Below the pieces are notes generated by a model. That model had not been told where the DNA came from, did not search any database, and worked only from the letters and a program-made list of their open reading frames with translations. From the NCBI RefSeq assembly GCF_030658505.1, contig NZ_JAUTXR010000119.1:1-59832 (forward strand): a stretch of 59,832 bases of DNA. The letters run 5' to 3'. This stretch comes from Stenotrophomonas raiganjensis (SeqCode) (GTDB lineage: Bacteria > Pseudomonadota > Gammaproteobacteria > Xanthomonadales > Xanthomonadaceae). Shown in pieces: positions 1 through 8,088 of this stretch. The position numbers and the translations under genes are program-made. How positions within the stretch are numbered: the first letter of the stretch is position 1; each line of letters begins with the position of its first letter.

Positions 1-84
1 GGTCCGGTTGCGGGAGACGCCGTAGACCCTTCCTTGGGGGCTTGGCCGCGGCATCCATGCCGCGGACACTCCCGCAACCGGACC
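1..84. repeat. Long inverted repeat with 16-bp arms at the left edge
   Basis: The first 16 bases are the exact reverse complement of positions 69-84. Nested inside is a second palindrome at about 46-65 (CCGCGGCATCCATGCCGCGG). The element lies outside any gene I can support and may continue beyond the window. It could be a large terminator-like hairpin or a compound repeat; its function is not visible. Confidence 0.7.
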
Positions 85-131
85 CACCCCGCCTTCGACA
101 GATCTCTGCGAGCTGTCGGGCATGGCTTTCT

Positions 132-154
132 GTAGAGCCGAGCCATGCTCGGCT
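132..154 (+). repeat. SMAG-type GTAG palindromic repeat
   Basis: A GTAG head is followed by a palindrome, GAGCCGAGC-CAT-GCTCGGCTC. This is the layout of the SMAG (S. maltophilia GTAG) REP elements known from Stenotrophomonas genomes. Recognition is by pattern. Confidence 0.75.
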
Positions 155-197
155 CAAATCGTTCCGATTTCCAGATATTCGATTTCGATGGAGATTC

Positions 198-220
198 GTC
201 TACGCATGGCGTGGATCTAC
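198..220 (-). repeat. SMAG-type GTAG palindromic repeat
   Basis: Read on the minus strand, GTAG is followed by ATCCACGCCATGCGT, a short stem with a CAT-type loop. It lies 44 bases from another copy in the opposite orientation, as is common for REP-like pairs. Confidence 0.6.
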
Positions 221-242
221 CAGATCGCGAGAATCTGTCAGA

Positions 243-423
243 GGTGGGGCGGTGTCGGAGTGCGGGGTGTCAGCCGCATGGGCCCGAGGCATGCCTCGGG
301 CGGGTTGGGCAGGGCGCCCAACCCCGGTCTTGCCGTGTGCGCAGGAAAGCGCACACGAGCAAGCGGCTGCCAAGCCTACACGGACGTACTTGCGGCGTCC
401 CCGCACTCCGACACCGCCCCACC
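243..423. other. Multi-hairpin structured element with 25-bp perfect arms
   Basis: Positions 243-267 are the perfect reverse complement of 399-423 (25 bp). Inside are a second, shorter pairing (CAGCCGC 271-277 with GCGGCTG 363-369) and three local hairpins: 283-300 (CCCGAGGC/GCCTCGGG), 303-323 (GGTTGGGC/GCCCAACC) and 329-362 (CTTGC+CGTGTGCGC/GCGCACACG+GCAAG). Nested outer stems enclosing three hairpins resemble a multibranched RNA or a composite palindromic mobile repeat. No protein-coding gene is credible here. Function unknown. Confidence 0.6.
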
Positions 424-482
424 ACCCCACGGAATCCACGCTGTTGATGTTGATGTTGCTGTGGCTCCGGCCTCCAGCAGGT

Positions 483-501
483 GCAGGGCTGCAAGCCCTG
501 C
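483..501 (-). terminator. Possible hairpin terminator of the MFS gene
   Basis: GCAGGGCT-GCA-AGCCCTGC is a perfect 8-bp stem 13 bases downstream of the MFS stop codon. There is no following T-run, so intrinsic termination is uncertain. Confidence 0.35.
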
Positions 502-513
502 CGAACACCACCC

Positions 514-1707
514 TTACTTCAAACGCAGCAGCAGGCTGCCACCCGCACACACCACCGCCAGCCAGGCCACGCCGTGCCAACCCCACTGCGCGAGCGCCAG
601 GCTGCCCAGCGCACCACCGGCGGCCATGCCGATGAACATGCCGGTGAACAACAGCGCGTTGAGCCGGCTGCGTGCCGTTGGCACCAGGCCGTAGACCAGG
701 GTCTGGTGCGCCACCAGTGCCGACTGGAAACCGAAGTCGAACAGCAGCGCACTCACCACCAGCAGCGGCAACAGCGCGGCAGTAGGCAACCAGGCTTCGC
801 CCAGCAGCAGGCCGAAGCCCAGCAGCGCCACCGCAATCGCCAGCCGTGCCACCGCATGGCACCCCAGTCGGTCGGCAAAACGGCCGGCGAACGGCGCGGC
901 CAGTGCACCCGCGGCACCGGCAATACCGAATGCACCCGCCGCCGCACTGCCCAGGCCCAGACGGGCATGCAGCATCAGCGCCAGCGTCGACCAGAACGCA
1001 CTGAAACCCACTGCCAGCAGCGACTGGCTGGCCACCGCACGGCGCAGCTGCGGCTGCTCGCGCCACAACGCCAGCAACGAACCCAACAATGCCGGATAGC
1101 GCAGCGTGCTGGTCGGTGCGAAGCGCGGCAGCGCACGCGCCATCACCGCGCCCATCGCCGCCACCGAAACCGCGGCCAGTACGAACTGCGTGCGCCAACC
1201 CCATGCTTCAGCCACCACGCCACTGACCACGCGCGACAACAGGATGCCGAGCAGCAGGCCGGTCATCACCCGGCCGACGATCTGGCCGCGTTGTGCGTCC
1301 GGCGCCAGCACCGCAGCGGCCGGCACGATGTCCTGCGCCAGCGTGGCCATCAACCCGACCAGCAGGCTGGCCATCAGCAGGCCCGGCAGGTGCCCGGCCA
1401 TCGCTGCGGCGCCCAGTGCCAGCGCCAGCAATGCGGACTTCAGCAGAATGAGGTTGCGGCGGTCGAAGCGGTCGCCCAGCGGTGCCAGCAGCAGGATACC
1501 CAGCGCATAGCCGAGCTGGGTCAGGGTCGGCACCAGGCCGGCGGCGCGCTCACCCGCGCCAAGGTCCTGGGCGATCAGGCCGAGCATCGGTTGGCTGTAG
1601 TAGAGCGAGGCGACCGAGAAGCCGGCGCCGGCGGCCATTGCCAGCACCAACGGGGTGGAAGGTGCGGTCGCGGGTGCGGCGGCGACAGACAGCGAAGGGG
1701 TAGACAT
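514..1707 (-). CDS. MFS transporter, drug/sugar efflux type
   Basis: Predicted inner-membrane major facilitator of about 397 residues, the usual 12-helix length. The N-terminal half carries the segment ASLYYSQPMLGLIAQDLG followed by LGDRFDRRNLIL, the MFS loop 2-3 signature (GDRxxRR). Alternating hydrophobic stretches continue to the end. The start at 1707 (MSTPSLSV) is preferred over an upstream in-frame ATG because it leaves space for a divergent promoter. The neighbouring LysR gene is divergent, which suggests that it controls this transporter. Substrate unknown; family membership is secure. Confidence 0.88.
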   Translation of the reverse strand: MSTPSLSVAAAPATAPSTPLVLAMAAGAGFSVASLYYSQPMLGLIAQDLGAGERAAGLVPTLTQLGYALGILLLAPLGDRFDRRNLILLKSALLALALGAAAMAGHLPGLLMASLLVGLMATLAQDIVPAAAVLAPDAQRGQIVGRVMTGLLLGILLSRVVSGVVAEAWGWRTQFVLAAVSVAAMGAVMARALPRFAPTSTLRYPALLGSLLALWREQPQLRRAVASQSLLAVGFSAFWSTLALMLHARLGLGSAAAGAFGIAGAAGALAAPFAGRFADRLGCHAVARLAIAVALLGFGLLLGEAWLPTAALLPLLVVSALLFDFGFQSALVAHQTLVYGLVPTARSRLNALLFTGMFIGMAAGGALGSLALAQWGWHGVAWLAVVCAGGSLLLRLK

Positions 1708-1800
1708 GGGGGAGTCCGGTGGAGGAAGTGGGCGTATCCTGCCCATATTCGCCAAGCGTCTGTAGTAGGCTCGCGCACATACCCTTCATACGCGACACGC
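1708..1800. promoter_or_regulatory. Divergent intergenic region between MFS and LysR genes
   Basis: This 93-bp gap separates two divergent genes. LysR-type regulators usually bind a T-N11-A site in such a gap to control both genes. I see no unambiguous -10/-35 pair, so this is placed by context only. Confidence 0.4.
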
Positions 1801-2730
1801 ATGAATGACCTCGCCAACGGCGCCGATCGCCTGGATCTGCTGCGCACCTTCCTGCGCATCGTCGATGCCGGCAGCCTGTCTGCTGCAGCCGTGCAGCTGG
1901 GCACCACCCAGCCGACGGTCAGTCGCCGCCTGCAGGCACTGGAGCGGCAGCTCGGCCTGCGCCTGCTGCAGCGCTCCACCCACGGCCTGCAGCTGACCGA
2001 GGATGGCCTGCGCTGCCAGCGCCATGCGCAACGCGTGGTTGACGAATGGGAGTCGCTGCAGGCCGAACTGCACGGCGAACCGGAAACGCTGCGCGGACGC
2101 CTGCGGGTGATGGTGCCGCACGCGTTCGGCCAGGCGCAGCTGCTGCCGACCATGCTCGCATTCCTCGCCCAGCACCCGCAGCTGAGCCTGGAGTGGATCC
2201 TTGAAGATCGCCGCCCGGATTTCATCGCAGAAGGCATCGACTGCGCGGTGCGGGTCGGCCCTGTCGACGAACCGCGCATGGTCGCACTGCCGCTCGCCGA
2301 AGTGCCGCGCATCGTCGTGGCAGCGCCCTCGCTGGTGCAGGCCGCCGCGATCAGCACACCAGAACAGGCGCAGGCACTGCCATGGATCTCACTGGTCACC
2401 TATTACCGCGAACGCCTGCTGCTGCATGATGCCCAGGGCCGCGCGCATACCCTTTCGATCAGCCCGCGCCTGCTCAGCGACAACCTGTTCGTGGTGCAGC
2501 AGGCCGCACGCGCCGGGCTGGGCGCAGCGGTGGTCTCGGCCTGGCTGGTAGCCGACGATCTCGTACAGGGGCGGCTGGTGCAGCTGCTGCCGGACTGGCA
2601 GGCGCCAGCACTGCCGGTCCACGTCGTGTTTCCTGCCGCGCGCCAGCAGCCGCCACGGCTGCGCGCCTTCATCGATGCGATGAAGGCTGCGTTGCCGCAG
2701 CTGCACGGCATGCGGCCGGCACCGCGCTAG
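1801..2730 (+). CDS. LysR-family transcriptional regulator
   Basis: A 309-residue regulator of typical LTTR length. Residues about 8-65 form the winged helix-turn-helix (LRTFLRIVDAGSLSAAAVQL, then TQPTVSRRLQALERQLGLRL). The rest is the periplasmic-binding-protein-like effector domain. The start ATG at 1801 immediately precedes the HTH, as usual. It is divergent from the MFS gene and probably regulates it and itself. Inducer unknown. Confidence 0.9.
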   Translation: MNDLANGADRLDLLRTFLRIVDAGSLSAAAVQLGTTQPTVSRRLQALERQLGLRLLQRSTHGLQLTEDGLRCQRHAQRVVDEWESLQAELHGEPETLRGRLRVMVPHAFGQAQLLPTMLAFLAQHPQLSLEWILEDRRPDFIAEGIDCAVRVGPVDEPRMVALPLAEVPRIVVAAPSLVQAAAISTPEQAQALPWISLVTYYRERLLLHDAQGRAHTLSISPRLLSDNLFVVQQAARAGLGAAVVSAWLVADDLVQGRLVQLLPDWQAPALPVHVVFPAARQQPPRLRAFIDAMKAALPQLHGMRPAPR

Positions 2731-2745
2731 GTCGCCGGCCGCATC

Positions 2746-2764
2746 ATCCACGCATGGCGTGGAT
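2746..2764. repeat. Short palindrome, SMAG-like core
   Basis: ATCCACGCATGGCGTGGAT is a near-perfect palindrome resembling the core of the SMAG copy at 198-220. It lies in the gap between two convergent genes. Confidence 0.5.
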
Positions 2765-2780
2765 TTCGTTCAAGACCACA

Positions 2781-2817
2781 GGGTCAGAACCCTTCCCGTT
2801 GGGAAGGGATGCGACCC
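2781..2817. terminator. Bidirectional hairpin between convergent genes
   Basis: Nested arms GGGTC...GACCC and CCCTTCCC-GTT-GGGAAGGG form a strong hairpin between the LysR stop (2730) and the amidohydrolase stop (2824). No T-run is seen on either strand, so termination is inferred from position. The outline resembles the GGGTCAGA...TCTGACCC repeat at 6102-6142. Confidence 0.45.
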
Positions 2818-2823
2818 TGCCAA

Positions 2824-4281
2824 TCATTGCGCCTTCGCAGCCTCGGCGTTCCACGCTGCGACCTTGGCCTTGGTGTCAGCCAGCATCTTGTCCAGCGCGG
2901 CGCGGTCATACACGTTGCCGCGCAGGATCACGCTGTCGATCTTCTCGGTGGCGGCGATGTCCTGCAGCGGGTTGGCGGTCAGCAGCACCAGGTCGGCGGC
3001 CTTTCCCTGCGCGACACCACCGTAGCGGTCCATCTGGCCGAACCAGGCCGGGCCGGAACGGGTTGCGGCCGACAGCGCCTGCGGCGCGCTCAGGCCCTCC
3101 TTGACGAACAGCTGCAGTTCCTGATGCAGGGCGATGCCCGGGAAGTTGAACGAATTGAGGAAACCTGCATCGGTGCCGGCGATGATCGTCACGCCGGCTT
3201 CCTGCAGCAGCGGCAGCACAGCGGCCACCTGGTGGTACTGCGCGTGGCGCGCTTCGATCTGCGCAGGGGTAGCCTTGGCTGCGCGGTCCACGCGCCACTG
3301 GTAGGTCGCACGCAGGCCCGGGCCGATGTAGGCCAGGTACGGGTCATTGGCGTGGTCGTCCTGGTCAAGGAAATCGAGGATGCGGCCACCGTTGAGGGTC
3401 GGGGTCACGAACACCCCGCGCTTGGCGAAATCACGGTAGGCGTGCATCGCCGTGTCACGGTCGAAGCTGGCGTCGAGGCGGCGGTTGGCTTCGGCGCGGT
3501 CGATGCGGCCGGCGCCGAAGTCGGCGGCGATCTGCGCCTCGTCCTTGCTGCCGGCCTTGAACGCATAGTCCAGATGCTCGATCGACGCCAGCCCGGCATC
3601 GACCGCCTGCTCAACGGTCAGCGCCATCGGAATGTGGCCCGATGCCTTGAAGCCGGCCTTGCGCGCCGCACTGGCCGAGTACAGGAACAGCTCCGGCTTC
3701 AGCGTGCTGTCGGTGATCTTCACGAAATCAACCTTGTCGTGCTGCAGGCGGGCGATCGCCTTGTCGGCGTCGGCCTCGCTGCCCACTTCGATCGTGCCCT
3801 TCCACACCGGCTTGATACCTTCGATTTTCGCCCCCGAGCTGAGCAGGCGTGGGCCGAACAGCGTGCCCTTGGCGATCTCGCTACGCCACTGCAGCACCTG
3901 CCCGGGCAGGTCGCCGGAGCAGTCGCGCACGGTGGTGATGCCGTGCGCGATGTACAGCGGCAGCAGCGCCTTGTTCTCCTCGATCAGCGCCGGGCCGCCG
4001 CCGAAGTGCACGTGCATGTCCCACAGGCCGGGGATCAGGTACTTGCCCTTGGCGTCGATCTGGCGGGCGGCACTCCACTGGCTGCGCAGCTGCGCGTCCG
4101 GGCCGACCGCGACGATGTCCTCGCCACGGATCACCACACTCTGCCCTGCCAGCGTGCTGGCGTGCTCGACATCGACCACGGTGGCGTTGCGGATCAGCAG
4201 GTCGGCGCGCTCGGCGGCAGACGCCGACAGCGGTGCCACCGCAAGAAGGATGGCGAGGGACAACGGACGGGAACGGAACAT
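2824..4281 (-). CDS. Exported metal-dependent amidohydrolase
   Basis: A 485-residue protein with a Sec signal peptide (residues 1-23, ...APLSASAAE), so it probably acts in the periplasm. It has the amidohydrolase metal site: HxH at H90/H92 (DMHVHF), a likely carboxylated lysine K188 (DFVKI), H216 (SGHIP), H236 (SIEHL) and a late GTDAGF aspartate. The family includes prolidase-like and imidazolonepropionase-like enzymes that cleave cyclic or peptide amides; the substrate cannot be read here. The start at 4281 has AGGA about 8 bases upstream; an ATG at 4290 is possible. The ankyrin lipoprotein gene lies just upstream on the same strand and may be co-transcribed. Confidence 0.85.
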   Translation of the reverse strand: MFRSRPLSLAILLAVAPLSASAAERADLLIRNATVVDVEHASTLAGQSVVIRGEDIVAVGPDAQLRSQWSAARQIDAKGKYLIPGLWDMHVHFGGGPALIEENKALLPLYIAHGITTVRDCSGDLPGQVLQWRSEIAKGTLFGPRLLSSGAKIEGIKPVWKGTIEVGSEADADKAIARLQHDKVDFVKITDSTLKPELFLYSASAARKAGFKASGHIPMALTVEQAVDAGLASIEHLDYAFKAGSKDEAQIAADFGAGRIDRAEANRRLDASFDRDTAMHAYRDFAKRGVFVTPTLNGGRILDFLDQDDHANDPYLAYIGPGLRATYQWRVDRAAKATPAQIEARHAQYHQVAAVLPLLQEAGVTIIAGTDAGFLNSFNFPGIALHQELQLFVKEGLSAPQALSAATRSGPAWFGQMDRYGGVAQGKAADLVLLTANPLQDIAATEKIDSVILRGNVYDRAALDKMLADTKAKVAAWNAEAAKAQ

Positions 4282-4333
4282 GGACAGCATCCTGGTGGGC
4301 ACGACCAGCGTGCGGGGTGGAAGGGGTTCTGTA

Positions 4334-5035
4334 TCAGCGCGTCGCGCCGTGCTGGCGCAGCAGCGCTTCAATGCCGGTATAGCCGCGCTGGCGCGCGTGG
4401 GCCAGCGGCGTAACGCCATCGCCATCGGCCAGCTCCGGGTCGGCACCGGCCTCGAGCAGCAGCTGCACGATCTGCATATGGCGCGCACCGCCATCGCCGA
4501 GCAGGATCGCTTCCAGCAGCGCGGTCCAGTGCAGGCGGTTGACATGGTCCACCGCCACACCGGCACGCAGCAGCGTGCGCACGGTGGCGACATGGCCGCG
4601 CTCGGCGGCCGGAATCAGTGCGGTGCCGCCGTAGCGGTTGGTACTGCGCAGATCGGCGCCATGCGCCAGGGTCATCGCCAGGATCTCATCCAGGCCACGC
4701 GCACCGGCGTACAGGTAGGCGCTGTCCTGCAGCGCATCCTTGGCGTTGACGTCGGCGCCGGCCTCGATCAGCTCACGCGCGGCATCCACGTTGTTGCCCT
4801 GCGTGGCCAGCAGCAGCGCAGTGCGGCCCTGGCCGTCGCGCGCCTCCAGATCTGCGCCTTGCTCCACTGCCCCGCGCACCGCCTCGGCATCGCCGCGGCT
4901 GGCGGCATCACGCAGGTGCGCTTCTGCGTCGGCCTTGGAGGTGGCGGTACAGGCGGGGGTGACCGTGGCCAGCAGGCACAGCAGCAACACACGCGTGAAC
5001 GGCGTGGGCCAGCGAAGGGAACGATGGAAGCGCAT
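4334..5035 (-). CDS. Ankyrin-repeat protein, exported, likely lipoprotein
   Basis: A 233-residue protein with a basic, hydrophobic N-terminus ending in TPAC (Cys29), consistent with either a lipoprotein or an ordinary Sec signal. The mature part is about five to six ankyrin repeats, for example DGQGRTALLLATQGNNVDAA and ADPELADGDGVTPLAHARQR. Ankyrin repeats bind proteins and no catalytic domain is visible. The start at 5035 is chosen because AGGAGG lies about 9 bases upstream; the reading frame is open further but without such a site. It is 52 bp upstream of the amidohydrolase gene on the same strand and probably in one operon. Confidence 0.8.
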   Translation of the reverse strand: MRFHRSLRWPTPFTRVLLLCLLATVTPACTATSKADAEAHLRDAASRGDAEAVRGAVEQGADLEARDGQGRTALLLATQGNNVDAARELIEAGADVNAKDALQDSAYLYAGARGLDEILAMTLAHGADLRSTNRYGGTALIPAAERGHVATVRTLLRAGVAVDHVNRLHWTALLEAILLGDGGARHMQIVQLLLEAGADPELADGDGVTPLAHARQRGYTGIEALLRQHGATR

Positions 5036-5156
5036 GACGATGTTCCTCCTGTCCATCAACACGGATCGCCGCGCGACGGTAGCAACGGCCGGGCATTGCC
5101 GGCCCCTGCCCTGCATGGTAGAAGTCGGCCTGGGTATCCAGAAGTGAAATGTTCAA
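5036..5156. promoter_or_regulatory. Divergent intergenic region between ankyrin and LysR genes
   Basis: This 121-bp gap lies between divergent start codons and is the likely operator and promoter zone for the LysR regulator at 5157. No clear core promoter could be picked by eye. Confidence 0.35.
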
Positions 5157-6038
5157 ATGCAAGACAGTGCCAAATCGAATAGAACCCTGTTCGAGCTGGA
5201 CCTGCTGCGGGCGCTGGTGATGGTGGCCGACTGCGGCAGCTTCACCACGGCGGCCACGCGCCTGCATTCGACCCAGTCCACGGTCAGCCAGAAGGTGCGG
5301 CGGCTGGAGGAGCTGGCCGGGCACCGCCTGCTCGAACGCGGCCACCGCGACGTGCACCCCACGGATGCCGGCCATACCCTGCTTGGCTACGCGCGGCGCA
5401 TGCTCGACCTGAACGAGGAAATGGCCCAGGCGCTGGCCGGCGCTACCGTGGAGACTGCAGTGCGCATCGGCGTCCCCGAGGACTTCGTCAACGCACAGAC
5501 CACCCGCATGCTCGCTGCCTTCAGCCGCCGCCACCCGCAGGTGAAACTGGAGATCAGCAGCGGCCTCAGCCGTGACCTGGCGCAGGGCTTCGACCACGGC
5601 GAGCTGGACCTGGTGCTGGTCAAGCAACGCCGCAACAGCCGCCAGGCGGTGTATTGCCGGCGCGAGCCGATGCACTGGATCGACAGCCTGCGCAGCAGCT
5701 GCCTGCAGCAGGACCCGCTGCCGCTGGTCACCTTCCCGCCGCGCGGGCTGTACCGCGACGAGATGATCCACGCCGTGGAAGCGCTGGGCCTGCGCTGGCG
5801 CATCGCCTTCACCAGCTCGTCGCTGAGTGGCATCCAGGGCGCGGTGGCCGATGGCATCGGCATCAGCCTGCTGCCACGCCGCGCGGTCACCCGCGAGCAC
5901 CGCATCATCGATGGCGCGCGCGAGCTGCCGGTGATCGACAACTACGAGATCGGGTTGCTGCATCGCGCCGACGCCGATGATGCGGTGCGCGCACTGGCCA
6001 GCGAGCTGTGGCGGCAGGTACAGCGCGAACCGGACTGA
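5157..6038 (+). CDS. LysR-family transcriptional regulator
   Basis: A 293-residue LTTR. The HTH covers about residues 10-70 (LLRALVMVADCGSFTTAATR, then TQSTVSQKVRRLEELAGHRL). The effector-binding domain follows, with the usual segment GIGISLLPRRAV late in the protein. It is divergent from the ankyrin/amidohydrolase pair and is the best candidate regulator of that pair. The ATG at 5157 fits the conserved N-terminal spacing. Confidence 0.9.
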   Translation: MQDSAKSNRTLFELDLLRALVMVADCGSFTTAATRLHSTQSTVSQKVRRLEELAGHRLLERGHRDVHPTDAGHTLLGYARRMLDLNEEMAQALAGATVETAVRIGVPEDFVNAQTTRMLAAFSRRHPQVKLEISSGLSRDLAQGFDHGELDLVLVKQRRNSRQAVYCRREPMHWIDSLRSSCLQQDPLPLVTFPPRGLYRDEMIHAVEALGLRWRIAFTSSSLSGIQGAVADGIGISLLPRRAVTREHRIIDGARELPVIDNYEIGLLHRADADDAVRALASELWRQVQREPD

Positions 6039-6052
6039 GCACCGCACATGAG

Positions 6053-6077
6053 GTAGTGCCGGCCGCTGGCCGGCAAC
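6053..6077 (+). repeat. SMAG-type GTAG palindromic repeat
   Basis: GTAG is followed by TGCCGGCC-GCT-GGCCGGCA, starting 14 bases after the LysR stop codon. It may double as a transcription terminator. Confidence 0.75.
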
Positions 6078-6101
6078 CTCGGCAGCCACATGGTCCAGCG
6101 T

Positions 6102-6142
6102 GGGGTCAGATCCATTTTCCTGCGGGAAACGGATCTGACCCC
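6102..6142. repeat. Inverted repeat GGGGTCAGATCC...GGATCTGACCCC
   Basis: Two 12-bp perfect arms (6102-6113 and 6131-6142) enclose a partly paired centre (TTTCC/GGAAA). It is intergenic. The form resembles a dispersed intergenic repeat; the hairpin at 2781-2817 starts with the same GGGTCAGA word. Confidence 0.65.
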
Positions 6143-6255
6143 GGCGTGCATGGATGTCGCGCATTGATCATCGATATCTGATCAGACCTGCCGCACCAGG
6201 GCACTACATCGCCGGCTAGAGTCACTCTTGTTTCCGTGCTCCACGGCGCCTTGCC

Positions 6256-6693
6256 ATGTCCGATCCAATCCCTGCCCGCTTCGATCCCCTGCCCGCGGCC
6301 CTGCAGACGCACCTGCAGCACCAGCGCTCGCTGATCGCCGCGCGCGTGGCTGCGGGCTTCCCGACGTTGCCGGTGCAATGGCCGCTGGCGGCCACCACAC
6401 TGCAACGCGTGGTCGATGCCGAGCTGATCGACCGTGACGACTGCGATGGCTGGGAAGCGCTGGGCGTGGCGTTCGGTGACACCCTGGCCCAGCGCGTGCC
6501 AGGCCTGGCCTGGATGCAGGTCACCGATGCCTGGGGCATTGACGCGGTGCTGCGCTATGCCGACAGCAGCCTGCAGATCGGCGCCAGCACCCTGCTGCTC
6601 AAGCGCGTCGAACAGGGCGAGGTCATCGACATCGCCCATCTGCTGGCATGGCTGGAAGAATTCGTCGCCACCCGCGCCGACGACTACGCTTGA
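6256..6693 (+). CDS. DUF3806-like protein
   Basis: A 145-residue soluble protein with no signal peptide or membrane helix. The middle (DDCDGWEALGVAFGDTLAQR...GLAWMQVTDAWGIDAVLRY) matches the pattern I associate with DUF3806: a tryptophan-rich ALGxAFGD segment followed by a WxxVxDxxG segment. Function unknown. The gene stands alone between a GTAG repeat on its 3' side and a convergent hydrolase gene. Confidence 0.75.
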   Translation: MSDPIPARFDPLPAALQTHLQHQRSLIAARVAAGFPTLPVQWPLAATTLQRVVDAELIDRDDCDGWEALGVAFGDTLAQRVPGLAWMQVTDAWGIDAVLRYADSSLQIGASTLLLKRVEQGEVIDIAHLLAWLEEFVATRADDYA

Positions 6694-6698
6694 AAAGC

Positions 6699-6721
6699 GG
6701 CCGAGCACGGCTCGGCACTAC
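6699..6721 (-). repeat. SMAG-type repeat between convergent genes
   Basis: On the minus strand it reads GTAG-TGCCGAGCC-GTG-CTCGGC. It fills the 50-bp gap between the DUF3806 stop and the convergent hydrolase stop, so it is a likely bidirectional terminator. Confidence 0.7.
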
Positions 6722-6743
6722 AAGGGGCCGGGGCGGCGTGGAT

Positions 6744-7904
6744 CTACAGCCAGCGACCGTCAACCACCACGCGGCGCTCAACGGGCACTGCGGCCACCGC
6801 AGCCGGGCCGTGGTCGGCACGCACCGCCACGAACGTGGCCGGCAGGCCTTCGGCAATCCCGTAGCGCGGCAGCCCGATCACCTGCGCGGCATGCGTGGTG
6901 ACCATGTCCAGCGCCAGCATCAGGTCGGCATCGGTGTAGAAGCCGGAGCGGTAGCCCAGCAGCATCGCCCGCTGCAGCAGGTCGCCATTGCCATACGGCC
7001 ACCAGCAGTCTCGGATGTTGTCGTTGCCGGCGAACACGCGCACCCCAGCGTCGTGCAGCGCGCGCAACGGCGGGAACGGATGATCACCCGGTGCGTTGCT
7101 CATGATCGCCACGCCCGCACTGGCCAGCGCCTCGCCAACCTGCAGTGCGCGCGCCCGCGGCACGTCGCCCAATGAGTAGGCATGACTGACCGCCACCCGC
7201 CCCTGCAGGCCAGCGGCCCGGGTCCGCGCGGCAATGCGCAGCAACTGGGCCAGTCCGGTTTCGCCGGGCTCATGCAGGTGGATGTCCAGCTGCACGCCAT
7301 AGCGCTCGGCCAGGCCGAACAGCACTGCCAGCTGGCCTTCGGCATCGCCATCGAGCGTGGTCGGGTCGATCCCGCCCAGCACATCCACGCCCGCTGCAAG
7401 CGCCTGCTCCAGCACCGCTGCGGTACCAGCGCAGGACATCACGCCCGCCTGCGGAAACGCCACCAGCTGGATGCGCATGATGTCGGCACAACGCAGAGCA
7501 GCCTCGCGCACCGCTTCAAGATGGCGCAGGCCGGTACTGCCATCGATATCGACGTGGCAGCGCATCGCCACCGTGCCAAAGCCGCTGCACTGGCGGATCA
7601 ACGCCTCGGCGCGGTCCGCCATCGGTGCCGCAGCGGCCACCGCCTCCTTCTCCACCGCCAGCCGCTCACGCAGGCTGTTCACCGGCTGATGCGGGTGCCA
7701 ACGGTCGCCGACGAAGCTCTTGTCCAGGTGGATGTGGCCATCGACCAGCCCGGGCAGCACCGTGAAGCCCTGCAGGTCGACGCATTCCGTCCCGTCGGCG
7801 GGCGTGGCATCCCCGTTGAGCCCGCTGATGCGGCCATCGCGGATATGGAAATGCAGTGGCGCACCGTTGCGGTCGACACCGCCATGGACGAACTGGAGGG
7901 TCAT
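6744..7904 (-). CDS. Cytosine-deaminase-like amidohydrolase
   Basis: A 386-residue cytoplasmic metal-dependent hydrolase of the CodA/AtzC-like branch. Visible signatures are GHIHLDK (H57, H59), RCHVDID, DIHLHEPGETG, VSHAYSLG and AGNDNIRDCWWPYG. The last contains the Asp and the Trp-Pro segment typical of cytosine deaminase relatives. The family deaminates cytosine, isocytosine or related N-heterocycles; the exact substrate is not readable. The start at 7904 (MTLQFVHGG) follows GGGAGTTCCCG. The gene is divergent from the UbiC-like gene and has no operon partner. Confidence 0.82.
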   Translation of the reverse strand: MTLQFVHGGVDRNGAPLHFHIRDGRISGLNGDATPADGTECVDLQGFTVLPGLVDGHIHLDKSFVGDRWHPHQPVNSLRERLAVEKEAVAAAAPMADRAEALIRQCSGFGTVAMRCHVDIDGSTGLRHLEAVREAALRCADIMRIQLVAFPQAGVMSCAGTAAVLEQALAAGVDVLGGIDPTTLDGDAEGQLAVLFGLAERYGVQLDIHLHEPGETGLAQLLRIAARTRAAGLQGRVAVSHAYSLGDVPRARALQVGEALASAGVAIMSNAPGDHPFPPLRALHDAGVRVFAGNDNIRDCWWPYGNGDLLQRAMLLGYRSGFYTDADLMLALDMVTTHAAQVIGLPRYGIAEGLPATFVAVRADHGPAAVAAVPVERRVVVDGRWL

Positions 7905-8088
7905 CGGGAACTCCCGGAAAGGCCAAGACTGGCGCCATCGTGCGCCTCGGCACAGCCATCGGCCAACGAAATATCTGGATGCCACGCATTCACCGGATCG
8001 ATGACTACCCATGCGACAACCGGTCGCAGCCACGCCGTGCACGCCCCTGAACGGGTAACATGGGCGCCTGTTTCCGCTGTGATGCCGC
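7905..8088. promoter_or_regulatory. Divergent intergenic region
   Basis: A 184-bp gap between two divergent genes that should hold both promoters. No clear operator, riboswitch or hairpin was recognised. Confidence 0.3.

Noticed and set aside
243..423. A CRISPR-like reading of repeated palindromes
   Set aside because: There are no equal-length direct repeats with unique spacers; the pairings are inverted and nested.
481..2730. A 749-codon plus-strand open frame over the MFS gene
   Set aside because: Only the part from 1801 is real (LysR). The rest is the antisense of the MFS gene, Gln/Arg/His-rich without domains, a common effect of high GC.
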